Shown here piece after piece: positions 48,619-60,078 of a stretch of 64,000 nt of DNA (position 1 is the first letter of the stretch; every line of letters starts with the position of its first letter). This DNA is from Tenebrio molitor. Its lineage: Eukaryota; Arthropoda; Insecta; Coleoptera; Tenebrionidae. The stretch is taken from NCBI RefSeq assembly GCF_963966145.1, contig NC_091051.1:8246001-8310000 (forward strand), in the 5' to 3' direction. Below the pieces are notes generated by a model, which saw nothing but the letters and a program-made list of their open reading frames with translations, made no database searches and had not been told where the DNA came from. Position numbers and translations under genes: made by a program.

Positions 48619-48810
48619 TTTCGTCAAACTACGTGTTTGAAGGTTTAGCATTTGAAACCTTAGGCCTTTGGTGCAAAGAAGCCATCGATTTCATTAATGT
48701 CATCGGAAACCGACTTATCGCGGAATCAGGCGATTCAAAATCAAAGAAATTCCTTTTCGAGAGGATTTCCCTTGCCATTCAACGTGGAAACGCTGCAACA
48801 CAATAACAAA
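48619..48810 (+). pseudogene. Retroelement-like C-terminal coding fragment, copy 2
   Basis: One frame is open over about 61 codons: SSNYVFEGLAFETLGLWCKE, AIDFINVIGNRLIAESGDSK and SKKFLFERISLAIQRGNAA, then TQ and a stop. Homology to 22138-22326 begins at the same base (TTTCGTCAAACTAC) in both. This copy keeps the upstream block deleted there but loses the terminal SI.GT segment. The conserved amino-acid pattern of Y.F..LAFET.G.W...A..FI...G.RL...SGD..S..FLF.RISLAIQRGNAA shows it derives from real protein-coding sequence. It is short and has no start, so I call it a fossil. Confidence 0.6.
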
Positions 48811-51800
48811 AATTCTGCCCCCGATAAATGGATCTTAAGAGAACGATCGTTGAAATTATCGAAAAAAAAATTAATGTAGCAAATCTAATCATACCGCTGT
48901 AGTATATTAATGAGGGGATTAATTTCAACAAAAATTATTCAGTAGATCAGATTTTTACTTGCAAAAGTTATAAATGTAGACATTCCTATTTTAAACTGGA
49001 CATTCAAACAGAGGAGCTATTCACTATTGAAATCAGAGAATTCATGACAAGACTCTACTTAAGTAATTTCCAACAGTCAGGAGAGATATTCAATATCAGT
49101 GCTGAATTAAATATAAACGTAAATGTAAATGATGTTTTACAAAAATGGTGTGATGTAAAATCCCTACATAGAAATGCAAGAATCAATTTGAATAAAAATT
49201 TTGTGAAAACCGTCAATTCTGTTATAAAATAATAATTTTTATAATAATTTTTTATGTATACCGTCAAATCCGTTTAAATTTTGTTTGTTTTATTTACGAC
49301 AACAAAGAAAGTTTTTGAAGAATTTATTGAACATTTTACGTTGTTGGAGATTATGTTTATGTTTATAAAGTGAAACACAACGAATTTTTCTAGAATTATT
49401 TCCCAACACATTTGTCAATTGCAAATTTAATTAAGATTTAAATATTTTATTTTCGATATTATGTACATTAAATTAAACTTGAATTCAAATTAAGATAAAA
49501 AAAACTGTGATGTGTTCTATGCTTTATGCTTTCAAATGCCAACAAAAAATTGAGCAACTCTTTCTCCAAGATTTATAGCAATCAATCTACCACGGATGAA
49601 ATATGGTTATTGCTCAATAAATAACAACAAAAAATTTGATTTAAATTTGATATCATATCAGATAAGTCTTCCATTAGCTCATACATACACAACTCCGTTT
49701 TCAATTTAACAATACGAAAATAATTTATTCAAAATTGGATATGAGCTCTAGATAAGGGCAAAAAAGTGATTCGTGCAGTAAAAGTGACAATAACAGATTA
49801 ATCCCATACATTTTCTTCGGCAAAGAGAAAACAAATTTTCTTCAGTAATAATTACGAATATCAAGTGAAGCAAGTCTAACGGTGTTAATACTATGAAGTA
49901 CGAGTAGGAAGTGCGTACAAAATCTCAGAAAACGATTTAATTAGCAGGAATCGTGGCATAATGCAAGCTTAACTAACCATGGTGAATACTCGATCGGACA
50001 TGGGAAGTAGTCCTCCCACTTCCAGTGTCGTGGATTTGTAGTGCACTTGGTGGGCACCAGCACGAATATTAAGAAATTTCTTGAATGGAGTGTCACAAAC
50101 GCCTGTACCTGTATAATTTATCACGATCCAACACAAAAACTCCACTTCTAATTAAATTATTACAAATCACCTTTATTCACCTCATAATTTATGCCACCAG
50201 TTCACTTAACTAACAACCTAATTTTTTCCAGTAAGTGATTTTCAATTGCAAAAACACTTCCCGGATATCACTGTATTTGGTAGGATTGCTTTTAAAATCG
50301 AGCGACAAAAGCGATAATTTCGTGTTTTTCTTGGTAGCGGAAGGATTTGGTTTAATGGAAAAATTAATTAGAGATCTTGAAGTTGTTCGATGTTATCTGT
50401 TACATTAATTAAATAAGAAGCTTATAAAGCTGACGTTAATCTAGAAAAAATTATTAGTAACTCGATAGGTAATCTGTAAAAATCTGTTCGGGATTATAGT
50501 TTTTGACACCCGCTGACGCGTATATCAATCTCTCCTTTTCCTGAGCACACACAAAAGGTCCTCGCGGGAAAAACACTCAGAGATACGAGGAAAGATAAGG
50601 CGGGAAGAAATGAGACGGTTATTATCATACACAATTTCCTCCTGGTTGTACTTATTGGTAATCTGAATAATCTTTTAAGTAGATTAAGATATATTACAGT
50701 GCAGGATCGGTTGGGTGAAAATCAGGCTCGTTTTGTCAAAATTTTGGACTAGTGTGAATGTGGATCGGTGTATTTTCTGATCGGAGGTTATTCACACGGT
50801 GCATTGTAGACGGATATTGTATTATAGTTTTGATTTAGCTATAATGTCCCGAGGCGCTGCCATTTGCATATTCAAATAAGTAGAAATGTTGCATTGTATG
50901 TGTTGATGGTAAAAAGCAACCACGACGGCAACCTCCTGAAAGTCTTCCATTACCACTAATCGGATAATACCTCGCAATTAATGTAAGGAATCAATTTAAT
51001 ATCAAGCCTAATCTGCAATTTCCTCTTTTAATGACCATAATGCGTCTCGAGTATTGTTCTCAGGACCAGCCATAGACAATGCGGGCATTATTAATATGTT
51101 AATGGCGGCATTGTTCTTTTAAGGGCGTTTAATGTCGCGTTTTGGTCTAGAATTCGGCCGCCCACGAGCTCGCCTTTAATCAAGCTCAGGAATTTTTCGA
51201 ATTAAAAGTAAATCAAATATTTGATCGGAGACTTGGCCCATCTCGTTTCGAGCAGGATGATAAGGTCCGTCTGCGGCCATCCATCAACAAGGACTTATTA
51301 GCACGGAATGTACGTGTGATAATTATACAGCTCAGCGAACCGGCGGCGGCTGAAAAATGAGATCCCGACTCTTCTTAACCGGTACCATTGACCGGCCACG
51401 TCACGACTACCGAAAAAAAACTCTTTTTAAACGAGTACTAAACCCATAGAGGATCGAACAATTAGGCCAAAGAAAAAAATCTGAGCGACAAGAAATTGTA
51501 GAATTTTGGGCAGCGGTGAGCTAGGAGTGTTGTTGTGGCACGAGTTTCTGGTAGGTAGCTGAGGACCATTTTTGCGGGACTAGTAGGTACCGCCCATGTT
51601 CTTTATTGTTATGAATGTATTAATTTCGCAGCTAGGCAGTTAAACCGTGCCGGAGAAGAAACAATTAGGGGCAGGATAATTTATCGTCACCTCTAAAAAC
51701 TCCATCTTTTTTTAATTCATTTTAAATAGACACCATAAACTGAGACCAACATCTATATGCGGCAATTACAAGAAAGCTGGTCGTGTTCGACTGTTATTAA

Positions 51801-52871
51801 GGCTGCTTTATATTTAGTAGCATTCTACAATAAAGCAGATCGGTGTATTACTGGATACCTGAGGCAACATCGTAATTCAGTGGTAATATGATCGTATATA
51901 ATCTAGTACATTTAATTGGTACAAGAATACGCATGTAGGCGGCTAAGTTCTTTTATTATTATACATATACACACATATACAAAACAATATATCTTAGATA
52001 ATAATTGTAACATTGTCGTCCTGGAGTCGCTGCGACGATTTCACTGAAGAGGCTATTTATTATGTTTGTCGTTTGTTGGTGTATTGTGCAACCGCACAAT
52101 AAGACGATTATTAACAATGGGATTAACCCAGCGTCAGCATCGAACTGGCAATATACCCCCTGGTATTCGCCATCAAATTAAAAAAGAGATCACCAAGCAT
52201 TATGCATAAGATGCAACCTGTGTGCCATTGTGGGGACGTGAATTGATATTTTTCCGGTAATGAGCTTACGATAAACATCTGCAACTTTAAGTTGTGCTTA
52301 CGCTTAGCACAAATTTGTTGCAAACATGCAGGACATGCTGCACACCTCTAGATCGTACTGTTGATTCTTTCAGTCCTTTGGATAAAAAATCAGACATGGA
52401 AGTGTTTACAAAGACAAGTCAAGGAGTGAAACAATAAATCGGGACATTGTTACTTTCCAAATTTATGTTTTCATTTATTTTATCAACAAAAAATATCGTC
52501 CATAATTTCTTGTGTTCATTAAAAAACCTGACAAAACCATCCTTATTTATTGTAAGTAAATTCAATTTTTTTCTTAAAGTACTTTCAAGAAATTTCTAAA
52601 ACTGATTACTTCCCACATGCATCAAACGTGCGGGTTCAGCCAACCAGAGCGCTTGTTTCATCCAATCAAAAATGTTTGTCGCGATAAAAACGTCCTACTA
52701 CTCCTGTCAAAAGTGATTAAAATTGCATGCTACTCCTGTCAGATTCTCAAATTGTTTTTAATAATTGTTATAATTTTAATAACTGTATTATAAATAAATA
52801 ATTAACGTTAAAGTTTGTATTCTGGAATTAATCTTGCCAAAAATAACACGACTTAATTTTTTATATCTGGT
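48811..52871. other. Unique stretch, CpG-richer at 50500-51660
   Basis: 48.8-50.5 kb is AT-rich with incidental frames (for example 49044-49232). 50.5-51.66 kb is richer in CpG, unique in the window and without a coding frame. It may be cis-regulatory. 51.7-52.87 kb shows nothing further. Confidence 0.35.
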
Positions 52872-53047
52872 AAATTTCCCAATTTTCACTTAAACATTTT
52901 TGCTTTAGACAATTTTACTCGTTGATATTTGGGCATTTTTATTCAAAGGTTAAACCCTCGAGGTAAAGCTCTCGGGCCAGAATAAAAATGCCCAAATTCA
53001 ACTGGTAAAATTGTCAAAGCAAAAAATTTCGTAAAATTGAAAAATTT
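52872..53047. repeat. Foldback palindrome (family 5)
   Basis: The arms TTTTTGCTTTAGACAATTTT / AAAATTGTCAAAGCAAAAAA and TTTGGGCATTTTTATTC / AATAAAAATGCCCAAA surround a loop with ACCCTCGAGGTAAAGCTCTC followed by GGGCC. Weaker pairing reaches AATTTTCACTT / GTAAAATTG outside. Non-coding. It lies about 100 bases before retrotransposon copy D. Confidence 0.8.
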
Positions 53048-53142
53048 ATTCGATAAAAAAAATGAGATCTTGTTATTTTACCTTCGATTAAACAACATTT
53101 CCGTAGTTTTCTAATTTATTTTTCTCTCCTTTTTTGTAAACT

Positions 53143-54540
53143 ATCGCAGAATAACTCTGATAAACACAGGGTGTAAGTTGTATGCGTCAATTTTGAGCAA
53201 AAGGATGAAAAGAGAGATTGAGGAAAAGGGAGTGGTACCGGACAGTCAAGCAGGATTCAAGGAATCAAAAAGGGAAGAGATACTAGATGGAGAGAAAATG
53301 TTTGAGTGTATGAAAGAGAGAGGAAAAGAGAAGAATGAGCAAATGGCTGGTACGGAAAACTGAGGAGAAATACGCAAGAACAAAAAACAAAGTGAAGGTG
53401 AAAGAGAAAGAAGGTGAATGGTTTGAAAAGACAAATGGAGTGAGACAAAGCTGCCCGCTTAGCCCCCTGCTATTTGCGATATATGTGACAGATATGGATG
53501 AAATGTTAAAGAAAGCACAAGCCGGTGGGATGTGGTGGGTAAAGAGAAAGTTTGGAGCCTGGCGTTGGCGGAAGATTTGGTGCTAGTTGCAAAGAGTTAG
53601 AGAGAAATGAAAGAAATGATGAAGGGTCTGGGAAAGTATATGAGGAAGAAAAAGCTGGAAGAGAATGTGGAGAAGGCGTTCAATAAGAGAAAGAGGAAGA
53701 GTGAAGAGAATGAGTGGAGATGGGAGTTGAAATACTTGGGTTACACATTCAACAAAAGAGCCACGGATAAGGCATAGTAAGGAAGGCAAACAATGTAGTG
53801 GGATGTGTGTAGAGAATAGGAGAGAGAAAGTCGGGAGGTGATTTCAGGAGAGAATGATCATATTTGAGAGCATGATAGATAACATACTGATGTACGGGGC
53901 AGAGATCTGGGGATAGAAGGAACAAAAGGGGGTAGAGAAAGTGGAAGAGAAATATTTGAGAGGGGTGCTAGGAGTTGACATAGAAGAGTGCCGGATACCA
54001 ACGGAATTCTGGAGAGAAAAGAAAAAGAACACGGAGAAGAAAGAGAGAGAGAAGTACTACCAGAGGAACGGGTATACCGGTGAAGAAGTGGAAAGATTGA
54101 AAGGAAAAAGAAGATGGATGAATGTAGAGCTGAGTGAAAGGGACAAAGACACAGAGAAGCAAAAAAGAAGGGAGAGAATCAAAGACTCCAGATACAACAA
54201 GGAGTATGAGAGGTGTATGACAAAGGAAATTCCTGAGTACCTGGGGAGAGAGAGAAAGAAAAATGATGACGAGATTCAGATATGGAAATGAGGAGAGATA
54301 AAACAGGTATCGGATGGAAGGAGAGGGAAGAAGGTTCAGAATGTGCTATGAGGAAAGAGAGACAATCGAGCACATGTGGAATGGATGTAGCGAAATGAGA
54401 GAAGGGAGGGAAAGGAATACTGAATGAAGGCGGAAGGGAGATAGGATGGATTAAAGAGATATGGAAGACGAGGGAAAGGATAGAGAAGGCGAGGGATGGG
54501 GGGTAGGAATCATAAGGCTATTTATTATTATTATTAATAG
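53143..54540 (+). mobile_element. Non-LTR retrotransposon copy D, with damaged reverse transcriptase
   Basis: This is the only copy with polymerase motifs. From 53145 the frame reads RRITLINTGCKLYASILSKR and VVPDSQAGFKESKR (finger and early palm). Then comes a deletion that removes the segment expected to hold the first catalytic Asp (motif A), because the next block EEILDGEKMFECM belongs downstream of it. NGVRQSCPLSPLLFAIYVTD follows (motif B region, usually G-C in place of S-C). The active-site box, expected to be a YADD-type sequence, reads LAEDLVLVAK. A stop follows in the same frame at about 53606, and further frameshifts occur. The C-terminal part is well kept (KDTEKQKRRERIKDSRYNKE, RMCYEERETIEHMWNGCSEM). 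The 3' end is a TTATTATTA run at 54522-54538. Clade is probably Jockey/I/R1-like, which is tentative. Confidence 0.9.
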
Positions 54541-56238
54541 GAGGCCCTAAATTTTCTTTCACCACTTTGAAAATTTAAATGAATTTGGTGTAATTTGGCA
54601 AAGTTTTAACAAGTACAAACACTCGAGACTGTTTTGTCCAAAAAAAAACCTTTGACGTACTTGAGAAAAAAGCGTTTTTAGGTCACCCGAAGTAATTATC
54701 CTGCGACAGCGTCCGTCGGCACGTTATTAACATTAATTAAATAAATTTACACGTTTTTGTAATCCATCATAAACATTGGTTATTATAATAATTGCGTCAA
54801 AAGTACGTTCGGAACAGGGCGAGCTGCCGAAATTGATAATTTACATATCTTTTTGGACAATTTGCGTGTAAGAAATTTCAATACGATCCAAAGGAATAAA
54901 AGCTTGCCGTAAACGGGGTTCGAGAAATCTCACGTCCCATATATTGATGGGCAATTTACCCATCAACAACTTGTCCAGGTGGCCGATAATAATAAGCGAG
55001 CATTTAAAGTGTACCCGGGTCCCCGATTTATGTGTGGTGAAAATTGGCTTTTTCTTTAATTACGTCCCCGGTCGAATAAGCGGTTTGTGCACGTGATGGA
55101 TGTGCAAGTACACACATGCCCATGTAATTTGGCTATAGTTGAAAATGAATTATGATGATGCAAATTTCGGGTTCGCGCGAATTTAAACTGCAATTATACA
55201 CGCTGATGGTGCGCAAACTAATTTTTGCGCCGCGTCACTCTAGTCCTCGTAAAGATTTTCGCGGAGCGCGCTCGAGGATGTTTTATGGTCGGGCGGGTCC
55301 TCGAATCACTGAAAGATTTAATAGGGACGAAGAGTGCGCACTTATTTTTTCAGTTTGCCGGACAAGTGAGTTATTTCCTGTAATTGCATTAGAAGTCAGC
55401 GCTGTAAATCGTGACCGGTGGTTTGTATATCTGCCAATTTATCATCGATCCGTCCGCGTGGAATTAATTAATCGCCATATAACACCGGTAAACTGGCGAT
55501 TCCATTAGAAATTGAAATAAATCCCGACCATCGAGATAGCCAAATAAACCCCGAGACCGGTCGGACGTGTGACAGGGATATTTAGTATAATTTTACGCAC
55601 TAGTTGGTTCGCGTGCATCGGTTGGCAGCACCGCATTTCCGCTCGGGCGGATTTTCAATTGTTCAACCTTATTTATATTCATAGTTTTCTCCCAGTTGAT
55701 AGCAATTTTTTAAAACTATTTCAGACTCGACAATTAAGGGACATTCAATTTAAAGACAAGAATCTATCTTGGATCAACGCTCACCATTTGCTCTGCTTGG
55801 TCCAACAACTTAGCATAGAAGAAGCAAAATCGTCGTTTATTGAAATACGTCAGTAACTGCGACCAATTCGTATTACCTTTCAAGGAGTATCATTTGCGTG
55901 GTCCGTGCGACGTAAGAGGAAGTCAACATGATCAAACCAGTCTTCCTAGACAGACAACCAGAGACCAATTTTAAATCCTAACATCAATTAGCTTAATTTA
56001 TTGTTGAGTAGTTTTCTTAATGTCTGAATTGACAATTTCCTCTACCTCTTACTCTCACACCTAATGTTCCAAGAAAATGCACACACAAAGAAAGAAACTT
56101 TGCACATTTTTTCTCATGTAAGACATTATGCTGGATTTTACCGTGTCTAGCTTTACAGCGTTAAAACTGGTTTATGAGTTCCAATTTAGATCTAGGAGAG
56201 ATCTATTTTGAGTGACACGTTTGTTAACCAGTGTTAGT
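54541..56238. other. CpG-richer unique island at 54650-55560 and its flank
   Basis: No repeat copies. A 118-codon plus frame at 55152-55508 is the longest non-repeat frame here, but its peptide has no recognised domain and its open state may follow from higher GC. Possibly regulatory. Confidence 0.3.
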
Positions 56239-56303
56239 GGTGTTGGATTCTCTCATGGGCTGTGACCTTGGAAGTATCTGCGCGGTAAACCAGTGAAAAA
56301 TCT
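56239..56303 (+). mobile_element. Left-end fragment of the AGGTGTTGGATT element, copy 3
   Basis: Begins GGTGTTGGATTCTCTCATGG and continues GGCTGTGACCTTGGAAGTAT and GGTAAACCAGTGAAAAATCT, as in 35727-35964 and 46933-47139. The right half and right end are absent. Confidence 0.75.
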
Positions 56304-58187
56304 GGCCTACAGTCGTCAATTCATCTGTAGGAGTGTAAATCAAGAAGTAGAAAAATCATTATCAAGGAATATAGTGTATTTACATGAGAATAAAATGTGC
56401 AGAAAACTGTTTCCATGTTGTTGTCAGCCGTGTAAACTCGTAATTTTTGCGTCGTTTTATTTATAGACCACACATGAATTTTATTAATCCATATATCACA
56501 CCAGCTGGCAGCAAGCCTCAATTTTATGCCCGGGATGCTCACGCGGGGCATTATTGTGTAATTCCATAGATGCAGGCATAAGTCGGGGCCACCGTCGAGC
56601 GCTGGTCATGGGCGCATGAGACCCCATGCGGCGGCCAGGACAGTACTTGCGTTTAATAGCTACAGTAATTTTTACATCCGAAGAGAGAACCTTCAGGAGG
56701 CGAGCTTGTCGATCATATCGAATTTCGTCAGGCTCTCCAATTTGTTAGCGGCCCGGCATTATTTCACTTATCTCCAATCAGCAATAACACAAAAAGGCAT
56801 ACAATTAAAATCGCCCTGTAAAATAAATTAGAGCAGAGTACATGGCCGAGAATTGATGTTTGTCCGAACGATATTCTGACAGCAACACATGTCAAATCAG
56901 AATGAATTTGATTGAGAAAGTTGTGACTCACGCCGCAGATCATATCAGCAATCACTCCCACAACGTTAGATCGAATTTATCGCGAGGTTCCTAAATTCGT
57001 CGTGAATTATTTGGACAACTGTGAAACAGGACCTCATTAAGCGGGTTCATGCGGAGGATCACGATGGTGAGAAGGGATCGAAATTTTGCAGGTCATATTT
57101 TGCCTTAATGATATCTGAATTATTATACTACAAAAGTCGATCGAGAACGATTAAACTGACCTGAAAAGTAATTAAACTTGTTGATTGTCATCTTTTCAAG
57201 ACTTATAATGTTGGTTTAGTCCACCGTACAATGCATTCAACTTATAATAATAAATAATTCCTCCAGGCCCGAGGGCCTCTCATGGTTCTTGTTAAAATAT
57301 CTCAACCGACACTTCTATAGTCTTAATAACTTAATCTCTGTACGATTTTTTTCCCGACTAGTCCTAATCAAAACTACAAGTTCACCAGCATTTAATAACA
57401 TCTTAATGCAGAAAAGAATTTTAATTTATTTATATATTTTGGAAATACCTATATAAAATTACTAAATATTTTTTTAAACAATCTCCCACATATTTTTCGG
57501 CGAAGATAAGAGAAAAATGCAATTTATAATGACACAGGTATACTTCTAGATTCATTATAAATATAGATTTAATCAAACTCAGTCATCTACAGATGTTGTC
57601 TGACATTTTTAAAATTCCGGTAATGATGAATTGATGACGCAAACGAATACATTATCGTGCACATGTTGATAACCCAAAGGCAAATTTTAATGAAAATATT
57701 TGTATCCATAATAATAAATTAAATTAAGTAGATTTCCATATTTTCTTTTAAATGTATGATATATGACAAGGTACAAATGAAATACAATGGCAAGTGTAGC
57801 AATAAATAAGTGTTGACAGCTTAACACATGTCTTTATTTGTGAAATACATATTTAAACATGAAAGGGTAAGGGTCTACAAACAATTTATGCTTGTACAAT
57901 TAGACACGCAAACATCATTGTATAGGATGATACCGACCGAGGAACAACATAAGAAATCATACGAGAAACACACCCAAGTGTTCGTGTTCCTATTTTCAAT
58001 AAAATACAGATAATGATAATGATTCTGCGGTCATTTTGTTGTTACACGAAATATCACCCATCGTTTGCAAAGCTCAGAGAACAGATAAAACTCGATTGTC
58101 TTTTTTTGAAAAGTCTTGCAGCATTTGTAAATAATACATTTTTTAAGGCTGCCGACGAGTTTCAAATTGAAATTTATCTGGACTCCT
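56304..58187. other. Unique stretch, CpG-richer at 56550-57100
   Basis: The island at 56550-57100 is unique. Beyond 57.1 kb the sequence is AT-rich. A 16-base local palindrome (GGCCCGAGGGCC core) lies near 57266. No gene identified. Confidence 0.35.
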
Positions 58188-58405
58188 ATAGTCGGCGCGG
58201 CGTGATCTTCACGTGATTTTCGGAATATTACAGCTTAACGCACGCAGCCAAAATTTCCACCCATTCTTAAAGTAGTAAGATTTAAATTTCCCCCAAAAAA
58301 CTCAAATTTGGAGAGGCAGTGTAAATCAGGTTTTTCATGACGTTGCCACGAACTATCACGTGAACACCTCGTGTCTACTCCACTCGTTCGCCGCGCCAAC
58401 TATAG
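58188..58405. mobile_element. Inverted-repeat element (TIR CTATAGTCGGCGCGGCG), 218 bp
   Basis: The ends CTATAGTCGGCGCGGCG and CGCCGCGCCAACTATAG pair over 17 bases with one mismatch. Inner CACGTGAT words also face each other (58210-58217 and 58358-58365). GC-rich tips with a non-coding AT-rich interior. The only copy in the window. Confidence 0.8.
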
Positions 58406-58468
58406 TGGAGAGAAAGAAAAAAATATTTTTATAAGAAGTGAAGAATTTAGAAGTTTTGAAAGTATTAT

Positions 58469-58903
58469 GCATTCACGATCTTTTTGGGACCGAGTTGGCT
58501 ATGATTTTTTCTTTTCATGTTGGACTAACTGACTCAGTGATGCAACGGATGCAATTTTTTTTTTCTGTCAGTGTCTGTTCGACATTTTCTTGCCACCGGA
58601 TTGCCAGATTTATTATATTAATAATTTAAATTTCCGTCAAAGGAACAGTCAAAATTGCCAAAATAATTTGATACGGTAAAAAATTTCTATTAAACGATTT
58701 AATTTAATTTAAAAATAACAGATCAGATTCAAGAGATCCGGCAACAATGTACCTATTCAGAAAATATAACCCTAAAGTGAAAACAACCTAACCTAACACA
58801 AAAAGTGTCAATTTCCTTTAGGGAGTTTAGTTATCACCGAGGTACTGCCAACAAAATCACTAGATGGCCAGAGCCAACTCGGTCCCAAAAAGATCGTGAA
58901 TGC
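58469..58903. mobile_element. Inverted-repeat element (family CATTCACGAT), 435 bp
   Basis: The ends GCATTCACGATCTTTTTGGG and CCCAAAAAGATCGTGAATGC pair perfectly, extending to ACCGAGTTGGCT (32 bases). It shares the tip and the GGCTATGATTT inner word with the 1066-bp element at 28858-29923, but the rest of the inverted repeat differs. Non-coding. Confidence 0.85.
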
Positions 58904-59728
58904 CTTATAGCAACTGAATCATGAATCTGACAAGTAAAATCCTTCTAAGTGTGCTTCTATGTGACTGAAGTTCTCCCAGGAGAATACTTATGAAATTTGA
59001 ATTTTATGACCTGCCTACTCGAAGAGTTAAGGAGAAGGTCTTTTTGACTTAGTGAGATGACTGACATTAGATAAAGAAGTTGCTGGATGTAGTGTATGGT
59101 AAGAAACTGGTCAAATGAAGAGTGCGATAGCATGAGGCTCTTGTAGAAGCAGATCCACTTCTACAAAGCTTGAGAACCAAGTGTTATTGCCTTCTAATAG
59201 CAGATGTAAAAAAGAAGACTCTTCTTCTGGTATTGAGCAAAAGCTTTAGTAACATTTTTTACGCAAAGACATGCTATTTGTCTTCCAAATGTATTCCGAT
59301 TGAATTTAATATCTTTCCGATCTGTTCTTTTCTTTAACCTCTCACGAGAGGAGTCTGATTTCACCTTCTTCTACACTCAAGGATGTTCTGATCACAAACC
59401 TTAGTATTCCACCCTTCTTAAAAGCAACAATCATTTTTTATTTAGTTTTTTTATTTATGTGGAAGATTCTACAAGAAACATTCAAGAAGAGATTTATATA
59501 TTTTGACATTACATTAGTAATTAAAACGTTGTTTTGACCAATGGCATGTACAAAAAGCTTCACATTGATGGAATGGTAAAATGTTTTTGGATATGATTGT
59601 TGAAAGGTTAACCACACCAAATGCGAGCTTTCCAGTGGAGAGCTTTTTCTGTGAGATAATTTTCTGTTTTCGACGAAAAGAACTCTTTGTCAGATGACAG
59701 TCTTTTGAGACAAATTTCTACAAGATAT
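58904..59728. other. Unique stretch, nothing identified
   Basis: No gene or repeat was recognised. Confidence 0.4.
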
Positions 59729-59877
59729 TTGGTGCGATTCTGTTTTAAAATTTACCAATATTGCTATATAACGAGGTTGTAGTTGCTAAGATATGAAGCT
59801 GTTGATTGGTTGGATCTATGCAAAATCAATATTGTTCAATAACAATATTGCTAAATTTTGAAACAGAATCGCACTAA
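59729..59877. mobile_element. Short inverted-repeat element (TIR GTGCGATTCTGTTT), 149 bp
   Basis: The arms GTGCGATTCTGTTTTAAAAT and ATTTTGAAACAGAATCGCAC pair, and the pairing continues through ACCAATATTGCTAT / ACAATATTGCTAAA. Non-coding, a MITE-like palindrome. Confidence 0.85.
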
Positions 59878-59916
59878 GTCTAGAGAAAAAAAGTTTGAGT
59901 CAATTTCGAGGATATA

Positions 59917-60078
59917 CACTGTTTTTCTTTTGGTTTTCCTATTTTGTCAATTGTATTTCACTATTTCTCAAAAGTATTTCATATCTCTATTAAATGTCCA
60001 AGTGACGTAAATATGAAAAAGTTTTGAGAAATAGTGAAATACAATTGACAAAAAAGGAAAACCAAAAGAAAAACACTG
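59917..60078. mobile_element. TA-flanked MITE (TIR CACTGTTTTTCTTTTG), 162 bp, copy 2
   Basis: Same length, arms, TA flanks and tip mismatch as 33316-33477. The central non-paired segment (CTCTATTAAATGTCCAAGTGAC..) is in inverted order relative to copy 1, as expected for an element that can be read either way. Confidence 0.9.

Noticed and set aside
55152..55508. 118-codon plus-strand frame
   Set aside because: No recognised domain, no splice or start support, and the higher GC lengthens frames by chance.
58781..58798. Telomere-like CCTAACCTAAC
   Set aside because: Only two units inside an inverted-repeat element. Insect telomeres need long arrays.
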